From: an uncultured Prevotella sp.
GTDB taxonomy: Bacteria > Bacteroidota > Bacteroidia > Bacteroidales > Bacteroidaceae
NCBI GenBank assembly: GCA_900315835.1
Contig: ONAR01000002.1
Location: 1-64,000, forward strand
Length of the DNA stretch: 64,000 bases
Direction of reading: 5' to 3'
In this document: in pieces, positions 53,053-62,136 of the stretch
Position numbering within the stretch: position 1 is the first letter of the stretch
Layout: each line of letters begins with the position of its first letter
Notes under the pieces: generated by a model
The model's input: the letters and a program-made list of their open reading frames with translations, nothing else
The model's database searches: none
What the model was told of the DNA's origin: nothing
Made by a program: the position numbers and the translations under genes

Positions 53053-54255
53053 ATGCCAGAGATATCAGTTCGTGGGTTGGAAATGCCATTGTCGCCTATA
53101 CGCAAGCTCGCACCGCTTGCTGCAGCAGCCAAGGCAAGAGGTATCAATGTCTACCATCTTAACATTGGTCAGCCCGACCTGCCTACACCGCAAGTAGGCC
53201 TCGATGCACTCAAGCATATCGACCGGAAGATTTTGGAGTATTCGCCCTCGCAGGGCTTCCTTTCCTATCGCGAGAAGCTGGTGAAGTACTACGCCAAATA
53301 CGACATCAATGTCACCCCCGACGAAATCATCATCACCTCGGGCGGCTCTGAGGCTGTGCTTTTCTCTTTCATGAGCTGCCTCAATCCCGGTGACGAGATC
53401 ATTGTGCCTGAACCTGCCTACGCCAACTACATGGCTTTCGCCATCTCAGCCGGTGCCAAGATACGCACCATCGCCACAACCATCGAGGAGGGCTTCTCAC
53501 TGCCCAAGGTGGAGAAGTTTGAGGAGCTCATCAACGACAAGACCCGCGCCATCATGATCTGCAACCCCAATAACCCGACGGGCTATCTCTATACGCGGCG
53601 CGAGATGAACCAGATACGCGACTTGGTTAAGAAATACGACCTCTACCTCTTCTCTGACGAGGTCTACCGCGAATACATCTATACGGGCAGCCCCTATATC
53701 AGCGCGATGCACCTGAAAGGAATCGAGAACAACGTCATCCTCATCGACTCGGTGTCGAAGCGCTATTCCGAGTGCGGCATCCGCGTCGGCGCCCTCATCA
53801 CCCACAACGAGGCCGTTCGTAAGGCCGTGATGAAGTTCTGCCAGGCGCGTCTCTCCCCACCCCTTATTGGCCAGATTGTGGCCGAAGCGTCGCTCGATGC
53901 TCCTGAGGAATACTACCGCACCGTCTACGATGAATATGTCGAGCGCCGTAAGTGCCTCATTGACGGACTCAACCGCATCCCCGGTGTCTATTCGCCCATC
54001 CCTATGGGAGCCTTCTACACGGTGGCGCAGCTGCCTGTCGATGACTCCGAGAAATTCTGCCGCTGGTGCCTCGAGGAGTTCAGCTATGAGGGCAGCACGG
54101 TGATGATGGCGCCCGCAGCCGGCTTCTACACCACTCCCGGCGTTGGGCGCAATCAGGTGAGAATAGCCTACGTGCTCAAGCAGGAAGATTTGAAGAAAGC
54201 GCTGGTTGTATTGAGCAAGGCGCTGGAGGCTTATCCAGGGAGGACCGCCGAATGA
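53053..54255 (+). CDS. PLP-dependent aminotransferase (AspC-like, class I)
   Basis: The 400-residue protein is a fold-type I aminotransferase: HLNIGQPDLPTP near residues 36-47, ITSGGSEAVLFSFM, CNPNNPTGYLY, FSDEVYREYIY and the PLP lysine in SVSKRYSECGIRVG. GRNQVRIAYVLK near the end holds the carboxylate-binding Arg. The substrate is probably aspartate or a related amino acid, but specificity cannot be read. The stop overlaps the permease start by 4 bp. Confidence 0.9.
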   Translation: MPEISVRGLEMPLSPIRKLAPLAAAAKARGINVYHLNIGQPDLPTPQVGLDALKHIDRKILEYSPSQGFLSYREKLVKYYAKYDINVTPDEIIITSGGSEAVLFSFMSCLNPGDEIIVPEPAYANYMAFAISAGAKIRTIATTIEEGFSLPKVEKFEELINDKTRAIMICNPNNPTGYLYTRREMNQIRDLVKKYDLYLFSDEVYREYIYTGSPYISAMHLKGIENNVILIDSVSKRYSECGIRVGALITHNEAVRKAVMKFCQARLSPPLIGQIVAEASLDAPEEYYRTVYDEYVERRKCLIDGLNRIPGVYSPIPMGAFYTVAQLPVDDSEKFCRWCLEEFSYEGSTVMMAPAAGFYTTPGVGRNQVRIAYVLKQEDLKKALVVLSKALEAYPGRTAE

Positions 54256-55502
54256 ATTTTCCCCTTTTCATCGCAACCCGACTCTATCGCTCGCAAGGCG
54301 GCGACAAGCGTAAGGTCTCGCGCCCTGCCATCAAGATAGCCACCGCAGGCGTCACTATCGGCCTCGCCGTGATGATTGTGTCGGTGTTTGTCGTCCTCGG
54401 CTTCAAGCATACCATCCGCAACAAGGTCATTGGTTTCGGCAGCCATATTCAGGTTGCCAATTTCATCGGTCAGACAGCTTCAGAGCAATACCCCATTCAG
54501 ATGGACGACAGCATGATGCAGGTCATTCGCGGCATCAACGGTGTGAAGCATGTCGAGCGCTTTGCCTACAAGCAAGGCATCTTGAAGACTGACAACGACT
54601 TCCTCGGCGTCATTCTCAAAGGTGTCGGACCCGAATACGACTCCACGTTTATCCATTCTAATATGGTGGCCGGCAGCTTTCCCCGCTTATCCGACAAGCA
54701 GGCTTCCAACGACATCGTCATCTCTCAGAGCATCGCTGACAAGCTGAAGGTGAAGCAGGGGCAGCGCATCTTCGCCTATTTCATCGACAACAACGGCGTA
54801 CGCATCCGCAGATTCACCATCGCCGGTGTCTATCAGACCAATCTCAGCCAATACGACAGCTACATCTGCTTCACCGACCTCTATACGGCCGTCAAGCTCA
54901 ATGGCTGGGAACCTGACCAGGCCTCAGGCGCCGAGATCACCGTCAACGACTTCAACCGCGTCGACGAAGTGGAGCAGCGCTTCATCGCCAAGGTCAACAA
55001 GACCACCGACCACTACGGCGAGACCTATTCCTCGCAGACCATACAAGATATCAATCCGCAGATCTTCCAATGGCTCGACCTGCTCGACATGAACGTGTGG
55101 ATCATCCTCGCGCTGATGACCGCTGTTGCCGGCGTGACGATGATTTCCGGACTGCTCATCATCATCCTTGAGCGCACCACGATGATCGGCGTGCTGAAGG
55201 CCCTCGGCGCCCGCAACGCCACCATACGCCACACGTTTATGTGGTTCGCTACGTTCATCATCGGGCGAGGCCTGCTCTATGGCAATATCCTCGGCGTGGG
55301 ACTGAGCCTGCTGCAGCATTACTTCGGCATCGTCAAGCTCGACCCTGCCACGTATTACGTCAGCACTGTCCCCATCGAACTCAACATCCCTGCCCTGCTG
55401 CTGCTAAACGTGGCTACGCTGCTCATCAGTGTCTTCGTGCTCATCGCTCCGAGCTATCTCATTGCCCATATCCATCCGGCAAGAAGCATGCGCTACGAGT
55501 AA
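54252..55502 (+). CDS. FtsX/LolE-type ABC transporter permease
   Basis: The 416-residue protein has the LolC/LolE layout: one N-terminal span (about 33-60, VTIGLAVMIVSVFVVLGF), a large periplasmic domain (60-270), and three C-terminal spans (near 275-300, 320-345 and 375-400) with the FtsX core LMTAVAGVTMISGLLIIILERTTMIGVLKALGARN. Such permeases release lipoproteins from the inner membrane or act in export; the ATPase partner is not in the window. It is coupled to the aminotransferase gene. Confidence 0.9.
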   Translation: MNFPLFIATRLYRSQGGDKRKVSRPAIKIATAGVTIGLAVMIVSVFVVLGFKHTIRNKVIGFGSHIQVANFIGQTASEQYPIQMDDSMMQVIRGINGVKHVERFAYKQGILKTDNDFLGVILKGVGPEYDSTFIHSNMVAGSFPRLSDKQASNDIVISQSIADKLKVKQGQRIFAYFIDNNGVRIRRFTIAGVYQTNLSQYDSYICFTDLYTAVKLNGWEPDQASGAEITVNDFNRVDEVEQRFIAKVNKTTDHYGETYSSQTIQDINPQIFQWLDLLDMNVWIILALMTAVAGVTMISGLLIIILERTTMIGVLKALGARNATIRHTFMWFATFIIGRGLLYGNILGVGLSLLQHYFGIVKLDPATYYVSTVPIELNIPALLLLNVATLLISVFVLIAPSYLIAHIHPARSMRYE

Positions 55503-55549
55503 AAACCATAGAAAAGTGGGTACGTCAATCAAAATAATGCACAGTTTTC

Positions 55550-55580
55550 TTGCGAGTGTGCAGTTTTGATATTACCTTTG
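55550..55580 (+). promoter_or_regulatory. Complete Bacteroidetes promoter for the ligase pair
   Basis: TTG at 55550-55552 and TACCTTTG at 55573-55580 are separated by 20 nt. The gene starts at the ATG at 55604, 23 bp later. Confidence 0.75.
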
Positions 55581-55603
55581 CACAGAATTTAGATGATTGT
55601 GCA

Positions 55604-57271
55604 ATGGTAGACAAGCCAAGTTTCAATATTATGGTCGAGGAGACCATCCGCAACAACTGGGAGAAGGACGCGCTCACCGATTACAAGGGCGCCACTCTTC
55701 AATACCACGATGTCGCACGGAAAATTGAGAAGCTGCATATCTTGTTTGAGCATTCAGGACTCAAGCAAGGTGACAAAGTCGCATTGTGTGGCCGCAACAG
55801 CTCAGCATGGGCCTGCGCTTTCCTTGCCACCCTCACCTATGGTGCCGTAGCCGTGCCCGTACAGCATGAGTTCAAGCCCGACCAGGTTTATGAGATTGTC
55901 AACCATTCCGAGGCCAGGCTGCTCTTTGTGGGTGATGTCGTGTCGACCACACTCGACTACGACAAGATGCCCCATTTGGAAGGCGTCGTCTACATCCCCG
56001 ACTATTCACTCGTTGTCTCGCGCACCGAGCAGCTCACCTACGCCCGCGAGCATCTCAACGAAATCTACGGCATCAAATACCCGAAATATTTCCGCAAGGA
56101 GCATATCCACTACTATGCCGACAGCCCCGAAGAACTGGCGCTCATCAACTACACCAGCGGCACCACAGGCTTCTCCAAGGGCGTGATGCTTCCTTACCGG
56201 TGCATGTGGAGCAACATCGTTTATCTGAAGCGCGTCCTCGGCAGCAGGCTCGACCCCAACAACCGAAGCGTGCTGGCCATCCTGCCCATGGCCCACATGT
56301 ATGGGTTGAGTTGTGAATTCCTGCTGCAGTTCTTCATGGGCAACCACATCTTCTTTCTTACGCGTCTGCCCAGCCCCACCATCATTCAGGCCGCTTTCAC
56401 CGACATCCATCCCTCCATCATCGTCTCCGTGCCACTGGTCATCGAGAAGATTATCCGCAAGAAAGTTTTCCCCTTGCTCAACAGCCGCATCAAGATGCTG
56501 ATGAAGATGCCCGGTATCGGCAAGAAGGTGAGAGAACACCTCTGCCAGCAGGTGATGGACATCATGGGTGGCAAGGCGTATGAGGTGATTGTCGGTGGCG
56601 CTGGATTGAGCCGCGAGATTGAGGACTTTCTCGTCAGCATCGGCTTCCCCATCACCGTGGGCTATGGCACCACCGAGACCGGACCTATGATTTCTTACAG
56701 CGACTGGCACGACTTCGTACCCGCGAGCTGCGGCACCGTAGCCGACAACATGGAGTTGAAGGTGCTGAGCAACGATCCCGAGAACATTCCCGGCGAAGTG
56801 GTCACGCGCGGACTCAACGTCATGCTGGGCTACTTCCACAACGAGGAGGCCACCAAGGCCGTCATCGACGAGGATGGCTGGTTCCACACCGGCGACCTGG
56901 GCAAGATGAGTCCCGACGGCCACCTGTTTATCATGGGCCGCATCAAGAACATGTTGCTCGGCTCCAACGGCCAGAACGTCTACCCCGAGGAAATCGAGTT
57001 TAAGCTCAACGCTATGACCTTGGTTGCTGAGAGTCTCATTATTCAGAAGGGTGACAAGCTCGTCGGCCTCGTTCATCCCGATCTCGAGGAAGCCTCCAAC
57101 CTTGGTTTCACCGAGGATGACCTGCAGAGTGTGATGAATGAGAACCTTAAGCAGCTCAACAAGGAGTTGCCCTCATTCTGCAAACTCAGCGAAATCAAGC
57201 TGCATAACACCGAGTTTGAGAAGACGCCGAAGAAATCAATCAAGAGATATCTTTATCAGAATGCCGTGTAA
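55604..57271 (+). CDS. AMP-forming acyl-CoA/acyl-ACP ligase-like enzyme, copy 1
   Basis: The 555-residue protein belongs to the ANL (acyl adenylating) family: INYTSGTTGFSKGVMLP at 181-197 (ATP binding), GYGTTETGPMISYSDW (A5), DGWFHTGDLGKM (A7/A8) and RIKNMLLGSNGQNVYPEEIE with the hinge and catalytic region, ending FEKTPKKSIKRYL with the A10 Lys. It activates a carboxylate, most likely a long-chain fatty acid, with ATP. A near-identical-length paralogue follows 46 bp later. Confidence 0.92.
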   Translation: MVDKPSFNIMVEETIRNNWEKDALTDYKGATLQYHDVARKIEKLHILFEHSGLKQGDKVALCGRNSSAWACAFLATLTYGAVAVPVQHEFKPDQVYEIVNHSEARLLFVGDVVSTTLDYDKMPHLEGVVYIPDYSLVVSRTEQLTYAREHLNEIYGIKYPKYFRKEHIHYYADSPEELALINYTSGTTGFSKGVMLPYRCMWSNIVYLKRVLGSRLDPNNRSVLAILPMAHMYGLSCEFLLQFFMGNHIFFLTRLPSPTIIQAAFTDIHPSIIVSVPLVIEKIIRKKVFPLLNSRIKMLMKMPGIGKKVREHLCQQVMDIMGGKAYEVIVGGAGLSREIEDFLVSIGFPITVGYGTTETGPMISYSDWHDFVPASCGTVADNMELKVLSNDPENIPGEVVTRGLNVMLGYFHNEEATKAVIDEDGWFHTGDLGKMSPDGHLFIMGRIKNMLLGSNGQNVYPEEIEFKLNAMTLVAESLIIQKGDKLVGLVHPDLEEASNLGFTEDDLQSVMNENLKQLNKELPSFCKLSEIKLHNTEFEKTPKKSIKRYLYQNAV

Positions 57272-57317
57272 ATCCATGCACGCTTCCGTTTAACTTCAAT
57301 AGAAAACAAATACCGAT

Positions 57318-58982
57318 ATGGAACAAATACCAAGCTTCAATCAGCTTATCCAGGATAGTATCATCCGCAACTGGGACCGCGATGCACTGACCGATTATAA
57401 GGGTGCGACACTACAGTATCACGACGTAGCGCGCAAGATTGAGAAACTGCACATCATGTTCGAGAGTTCCGGCGTGCAGAAGGGCGATAAGATAGCGCTC
57501 TGCGGCCGCAACAGTGCGGCATGGGCCTCGGCTTTCCTGGCCATCCTCACCTATGGAGCCATCGCCGTGCCCATACTCCACGAGTTCACGCCCGACCAAA
57601 TCCACAACATCGTCAACCATTCCGACGCCAAACTGCTCTTCGCCGGCGACGTCGTGGCCACGCAGATTGACCCCACCAAGATGCCAAAACTCGAGGGCAT
57701 CATCTACATCCCCGACTATTCGCTCATCATCTCGCGCACCGAGAAGCTTACCTATGCACGCGAGCACCTCAACGAGATGTTTGGCCATAAATATCCGAAA
57801 TACTTCCGCAAGGAGCACGTGCATTATTATATTGAACAGAATCCCGACGAATTGGCGCTCATCAACTACACCAGCGGCACGACGGGTTTCTCCAAGGGTG
57901 TCATGCTGCCCTACCGCTCGTTGTGGAGCAACGCCGACTTTGCCGTGCATGTGCTGGGCACCAAAATCAAGGCCGGAGACAACGTCATCAGCATCCTGCC
58001 CATGGCCCACATGTATGGCATGTCATTTGAGTTTCTGTTCGAGTTTCTCAAGGGCTGCCACATCTATTACCTGACGCGCATCCCCTCTCCGGCCATCATC
58101 GCGGCTGCCTTCGCCGACGTGCGCCCTGTGATCATCATCTCGGTGCCGCTGATTATTGAGAAAATCATCAAGAAGAAAGTCTTCCCCAAGCTGCAGGACC
58201 CTCGCATGCGACTGCTCACGCGCATGCCCGGCATCAACCGGAAAGTGTTTGAGCGCATCAATGAGCAGGTGACGCAGGCCTTCGGCGGCCGTTTTATCGA
58301 GGTCATCATTGGCGGCGCGGCCTTCAGTCAGGAGGTGGAGCAGTTCCTTCACCGCATCGGCTTCCGCTACACCGTGGGCTACGGCGCCACCGAGTGCGGT
58401 CCCATCATCGGCTACGAGTACTGGAGCCGGTTCGTGCCCGGTTCGTGTGGTAAAGCAGCCTATCACATGCAGGTGAAAATTGTCAGCCGCGACCCGGCCA
58501 ATGTTCCCGGAGAGATACTCTGCAAGGGCCCCAACGTGATGCTCGGCTATTACAAAAACGAGGAGGCCACCAAGGCTGCCATCGACGCTGACGGCTGGTT
58601 CCATACGGGTGACCTCGGTCTGATGGATGCCAACGGCAACATCTTCATCAAAGGCCGCTCTAAGAACATGTTGCTCGGCTCCAACGGTCAGAACATCTAC
58701 CCTGAGGAAATCGAGGATAAGCTCAACTCACTGACGCTGGTCAACGAGAGCGTCGTCATTCAGGAGGGCGATAAGCTCGTCGGTCTCGTTCATCCCGACT
58801 ACGATGCCGCGAAATCGATGGGGCTCAACGATGCCGATATCAAGGAAATCATGGAGGCCAACCGCAAGACGCTCAACGCCGAGCAACCCGCCTACTGCCA
58901 TCTTACGGAGATCCGCATCCACGAGGACGAGTTTGAGAAGACCCCAAAGCGCTCCATCAAGCGCTTCCTCTACACGAAATAA
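57318..58982 (+). CDS. AMP-forming acyl-CoA/acyl-ACP ligase-like enzyme, copy 2
   Basis: This 554-residue protein aligns with copy 1 along its whole length and shares runs such as DALTDYKGATLQYHDVARKI and INYTSGTTGFSKGVMLP. It has its own A5 motif (GYGATECGPIIGYEYW), DGWFHTGDLG and RSKNMLLGSNGQNIYPEEIE, and the A10 FEKTPKRSIKRFLYTK. Differences cluster around the substrate-side loops (for example HEFTPDQIHNIV against HEFKPDQVYEIV), so the two copies may act on different acids. It is in the same operon as copy 1. Confidence 0.92.
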   Translation: MEQIPSFNQLIQDSIIRNWDRDALTDYKGATLQYHDVARKIEKLHIMFESSGVQKGDKIALCGRNSAAWASAFLAILTYGAIAVPILHEFTPDQIHNIVNHSDAKLLFAGDVVATQIDPTKMPKLEGIIYIPDYSLIISRTEKLTYAREHLNEMFGHKYPKYFRKEHVHYYIEQNPDELALINYTSGTTGFSKGVMLPYRSLWSNADFAVHVLGTKIKAGDNVISILPMAHMYGMSFEFLFEFLKGCHIYYLTRIPSPAIIAAAFADVRPVIIISVPLIIEKIIKKKVFPKLQDPRMRLLTRMPGINRKVFERINEQVTQAFGGRFIEVIIGGAAFSQEVEQFLHRIGFRYTVGYGATECGPIIGYEYWSRFVPGSCGKAAYHMQVKIVSRDPANVPGEILCKGPNVMLGYYKNEEATKAAIDADGWFHTGDLGLMDANGNIFIKGRSKNMLLGSNGQNIYPEEIEDKLNSLTLVNESVVIQEGDKLVGLVHPDYDAAKSMGLNDADIKEIMEANRKTLNAEQPAYCHLTEIRIHEDEFEKTPKRSIKRFLYTK

Positions 58983-59206
58983 GTGCGCGCCCCCACCGGG
59001 CGCATCTCCACCCCTTCATCTCTTCAGTTCTCATCTGTTTTCACGCCGCAAAGATACGACAAATTCCCGAACATTGGTGCATTTTAGCCCCATCCGCCGC
59101 ACATAGTTTCCCTATTCGTTGAAAATCAAATAATTACGCATGCTCCGCAGCCTTCACGCGCAATCTTTTGACTGGCTGATGGCAATTGGTTGGCAGGAAT
59201 TTCATC

Positions 59207-59334
59207 CAGTGTAGTGGCCGGTCTTGTGCCGGCCACCAGCCGCATCGGTATTAATCGGTATTAATTGGTCGTTCGGCGGTCGTTTGGCGGTCGTTCGGCG
59301 GCTGGTGGCCGGCACAAGACCGGCCACTACACTG
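59207..59334. repeat. Paired palindromic element with perfect 37-bp inverted arms
   Basis: Left arm 59207-59243 and right arm 59298-59334 are exact reverse complements over 37 bp, separated by 54 bp. Each arm contains the GTGGCCGG/CCGGCCAC hairpin with loop TCTTGTG. The core is built from short direct repeats (TCGGTATTA twice and TCGTTCGGCGG/TCGTTTGGCGG three times). This is the best-preserved copy in the window. Confidence 0.93.
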
Positions 59335-59371
59335 CTACCAAGGTTGCATACCTCCACGGACTTTATCCGCT

Positions 59372-59551
59372 GCGCCAAAAGACGTGGCCGAGGCGCTGGA
59401 ATATGCTAACCCGCAAAAGGCTTTACGCGACCACGTTGACGAGGAGGATAAAGGGTTGAACGAATCGTTCACCCCCGGAGGAACACAGAAGATTATCTTC
59501 ATCAACGAAAAGCTTAAGAAAATTGGCATCCTGCCCATCATCCGACAATGA
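59372..59551 (+). pseudogene. Remnant of a phage-type Bro-N antirepressor gene
   Basis: The forward frame starting at 59372 reads APKDVAEALEYANPQKALRD, then HVDEEDKGLNESFTPGG and TQKIIFINEK, ending at TGA 59551. KDVAEALxYxNPxKAxRDHVDEEDKG is the hallmark of the Bro-N domain of phage antirepressors. The N-terminal start is missing: the upstream sequence is the repeat tail and carries no start codon in frame. After about 45 residues the match ends in KLKKIGILPIIRQ. It is a truncated fragment between the repeat and pcrA. Confidence 0.8.
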
Positions 59552-59563
59552 GCTGGTCCCTTT

Positions 59564-62080
59564 CTACCCCACTATCTTGAACCGCGAGAACTTGAGGAGG
59601 AGCTGCTTGCGCCCCGTCTCGTCAAACTCCACCGTGGCCTTGCGGTTGTCGCCACTTCCCTCTAACACAACGACTTTTCCACGGCCGAAGCGTGGATGCT
59701 CAATCACCGAACCCACGCTCAGCCGCTGACCGTCAGCCAGAACCGTAGACTGCACGGCCGCATGCTCCGACGCCACACGGCCGCCATTGGCCATTGACCG
59801 CGACACCTTCGTCCACCTCCCCTCTCGTTTCAGCCGCTGCTCGAAGTCCTCAGAGAAGGGGTTGACAGCCTGCTCAGGGCGATGAGGCGCCGTGATCTTC
59901 GGTTTAGGGTCGGCCATGAACTGCCCCGCCACCGGTCTCGAGTTCTGCATGCGGTTGCTGCTGCGGTGATAGCCCTCGCCCCAATCGCGGAATCCTGTGT
60001 AGGGCCGGTTGATCTCGAAGTTGTCGCTCCACGGCCGGTCGATGCCACTCGTTTTCCACGTCATGCCGCCAGGTACGCCGCCCTCCGACCGATGGTCAAC
60101 AAACTGCGGGTCAATGTCGGCCAAGAATCGGCTCTTCTCAACGTATTTATCCGCTTTACCGAAGCGCCACCGCGAATGGGCCCACGTGAGGTAGCAGTGC
60201 TTTTCGGCGCGCGTGATAGCTACATAGAGCAACCGGCGCTCCTCCTCGAGGTTCTTCGGATTGTCGAGTGACATCAGACTCGGGAAGATGTTCTCCTCCA
60301 TTCCCACGACAAACACTGTGTTGAACTCCAGTCCCTTCGATGCGTGGATGGTCATCAGTTTGATTTTGTCGTCGGTATCGCTGTCGCTGTCTTGGTCGGT
60401 GAGCAGCGCCACAGTAGGCAAATAATCGGCGAGCGTGGCGTGGTCGCCGTTGCCCAACTCCTGCTGTCCGTTGACGAAGTCGGCAATGCCCGAGACCAGT
60501 CCGTCGACGTTGTCGCGCCGCATGTCTCCTTCGGGCGAGTTGTCCCTACGCAACTCCTCCTCGATGCCGCTGTTGGTGATGATGAGCTTGCCCAGCGTGA
60601 GGGCGTCGGTCGAGGGCAGCTGACTGATAAACGAGCTGACAAGCTGCTGGAACTTGGCGAGTTTGGTTCTGGCACCACTGTTTACGTCGACCGGGTAGTC
60701 GTCGGGGTGGCTGATGACCTGCCACATGCTGACGCCGCTGGCCCTCGCCACATCGCCCACGCGCTGCACAGTCTTGTCGCCGATGCCTCGTGCGGGATAG
60801 TTGATGACGCGCAACAGGGCCTCCTCATCGTCGGGGTTGACCACCAGACGGTAGTAGGCGATGATGTCCTTGATTTCCTTGCGCTGGTAGAAGCTCACGC
60901 CACCGTAGACCTGATAATGCTGCGCCAGCCCCACCTCAGGCTTCATCATCTCCTCCTCGAACAGACGGCTCTGCGCATTGGTGCGGTAGAGGATGGCGAA
61001 GTCGCTGTAGTGCAGCCCCTCCTGCTTGCGCAGCCGCTTGATCTCACGGCAGACGATGGCGGCCTCGCGCTTATCAGAGATGGTCTCCCAGACGATGACC
61101 TTCTCGCCCTCGGCATTGCGGCTGAATACGTCTTTGTCAATCTGCTGCCGGTTGTGCTTCATCAGTGAGTTGGCCGCGCTGACGATATTCTGTGTCGAGC
61201 GGTAATTCTGTTCGAGTTTGAACAGTTTAACGTTGGGATATACCGCATTGAAATGCAGCATGTTGCTGATGTTGGCTCCACGAAAGGCGTAGATGCTCTG
61301 ATAGTCGTCACCCACCATGCACACGTGCGGGTTGTTGCCGGTGAGCAACTGGATAATCTGCTGTTGGGCGTAGTTGGTGTCCTGGTACTCATCGACGAGG
61401 ATATAACTGAAACGTTCAGCGTATTTCTTGCGGATGTCGGGGTGCTGCGAGAGCAGCAGGTAGGTGTTGAGCAGCAGGTCGTCGAAGTCCATGGCGTTGG
61501 AAGCCTTGAGCCGCTGCTGATAGGCCACGAATATCTTATACAGCTCAGCCATGTTCCGGTGGGCATCATAGTCCATGGCACGCTCGTCGGTAGCATATTC
61601 CTCAGCACCTCTCAATCCGTTCTTTGCCCTTGAGATGACAGCGTGAACGGCCGATGGCTTATAGGTCTTGTCGTCGAGTCCCATCTGCTTGATGATGCTC
61701 TTCAGCACCGAACGCGAGTCGCTCTCGTCATAGATGGTGTACGATGAGGAATAGCCGATGCTGGAGGCCTCATAGCGCAGGATGCGGGCGAAAATGGAGT
61801 GAAACGTACCCATCTGCAGGTATTGGGCGCGCTCCTCGCCCACGATGCCGGCGATGCGCTCCTTCATCTCCCGCGCCGCCTTGTTGGTGAAGGTGAGTGC
61901 AAGAATGCTCCACGGATTCATGCCATAGTGCTGCAGCAGCCAAGCGATTTTATAGGTCAGCACCCGCGTCTTGCCCGACCCTGCTCCTGCGATGACGAGC
62001 TGCGGCCCGTCGCAATAGACTACACTCTCTTTTTGTTTCTCGTTTAGCTGATTAAGTATCTCTTCCTCTGTTGTTTGCAT
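59564..62080 (-). CDS. pcrA: UvrD/PcrA-type ATP-dependent DNA helicase
   Basis: The 838-residue protein is a superfamily 1A helicase: Q motif LNEKQKESV, Walker A AGAGSGKTR at 31-39, TFTNKAAREM (Ia), VDEYQDTN (II), GDDYQSIYAFRGA (III), QNYRS (IV), MTIHASKGLEF (V) and VAITRA (VI). The C-terminal tail from about residue 690 is longer and less conserved, ending in a Tudor-like module (VIEHPRFGRGKVVVLEG) typical of PcrA. It unwinds DNA in repair and replication. The convergent Bro-N fragment ends 12 bp from its stop. Confidence 0.95.
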   Translation of the reverse strand: MQTTEEEILNQLNEKQKESVVYCDGPQLVIAGAGSGKTRVLTYKIAWLLQHYGMNPWSILALTFTNKAAREMKERIAGIVGEERAQYLQMGTFHSIFARILRYEASSIGYSSSYTIYDESDSRSVLKSIIKQMGLDDKTYKPSAVHAVISRAKNGLRGAEEYATDERAMDYDAHRNMAELYKIFVAYQQRLKASNAMDFDDLLLNTYLLLSQHPDIRKKYAERFSYILVDEYQDTNYAQQQIIQLLTGNNPHVCMVGDDYQSIYAFRGANISNMLHFNAVYPNVKLFKLEQNYRSTQNIVSAANSLMKHNRQQIDKDVFSRNAEGEKVIVWETISDKREAAIVCREIKRLRKQEGLHYSDFAILYRTNAQSRLFEEEMMKPEVGLAQHYQVYGGVSFYQRKEIKDIIAYYRLVVNPDDEEALLRVINYPARGIGDKTVQRVGDVARASGVSMWQVISHPDDYPVDVNSGARTKLAKFQQLVSSFISQLPSTDALTLGKLIITNSGIEEELRRDNSPEGDMRRDNVDGLVSGIADFVNGQQELGNGDHATLADYLPTVALLTDQDSDSDTDDKIKLMTIHASKGLEFNTVFVVGMEENIFPSLMSLDNPKNLEEERRLLYVAITRAEKHCYLTWAHSRWRFGKADKYVEKSRFLADIDPQFVDHRSEGGVPGGMTWKTSGIDRPWSDNFEINRPYTGFRDWGEGYHRSSNRMQNSRPVAGQFMADPKPKITAPHRPEQAVNPFSEDFEQRLKREGRWTKVSRSMANGGRVASEHAAVQSTVLADGQRLSVGSVIEHPRFGRGKVVVLEGSGDNRKATVEFDETGRKQLLLKFSRFKIVG

Positions 62081-62136
62081 AAATCCGATTTCTCAAAAAA
62101 TCAACTGACTATCTAAAAGCTCAAAAACTCAAGAAC

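Larger units (their letters stand above)
58983..59563. other. 581-bp intergenic region with palindromic element and Bro-N remnant
   Basis: No intact gene lies here. It holds an isolated minus-strand -7 box (59049-59056, TATCTTTG) with no gene behind it, the paired palindromic element (59207-59334), a 43-bp tail shared with the left end of the window (59335-59377) and a Bro-N pseudogene (59372-59551). The first 60 bp after the ligase stop show nothing recognisable. Confidence 0.7.
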
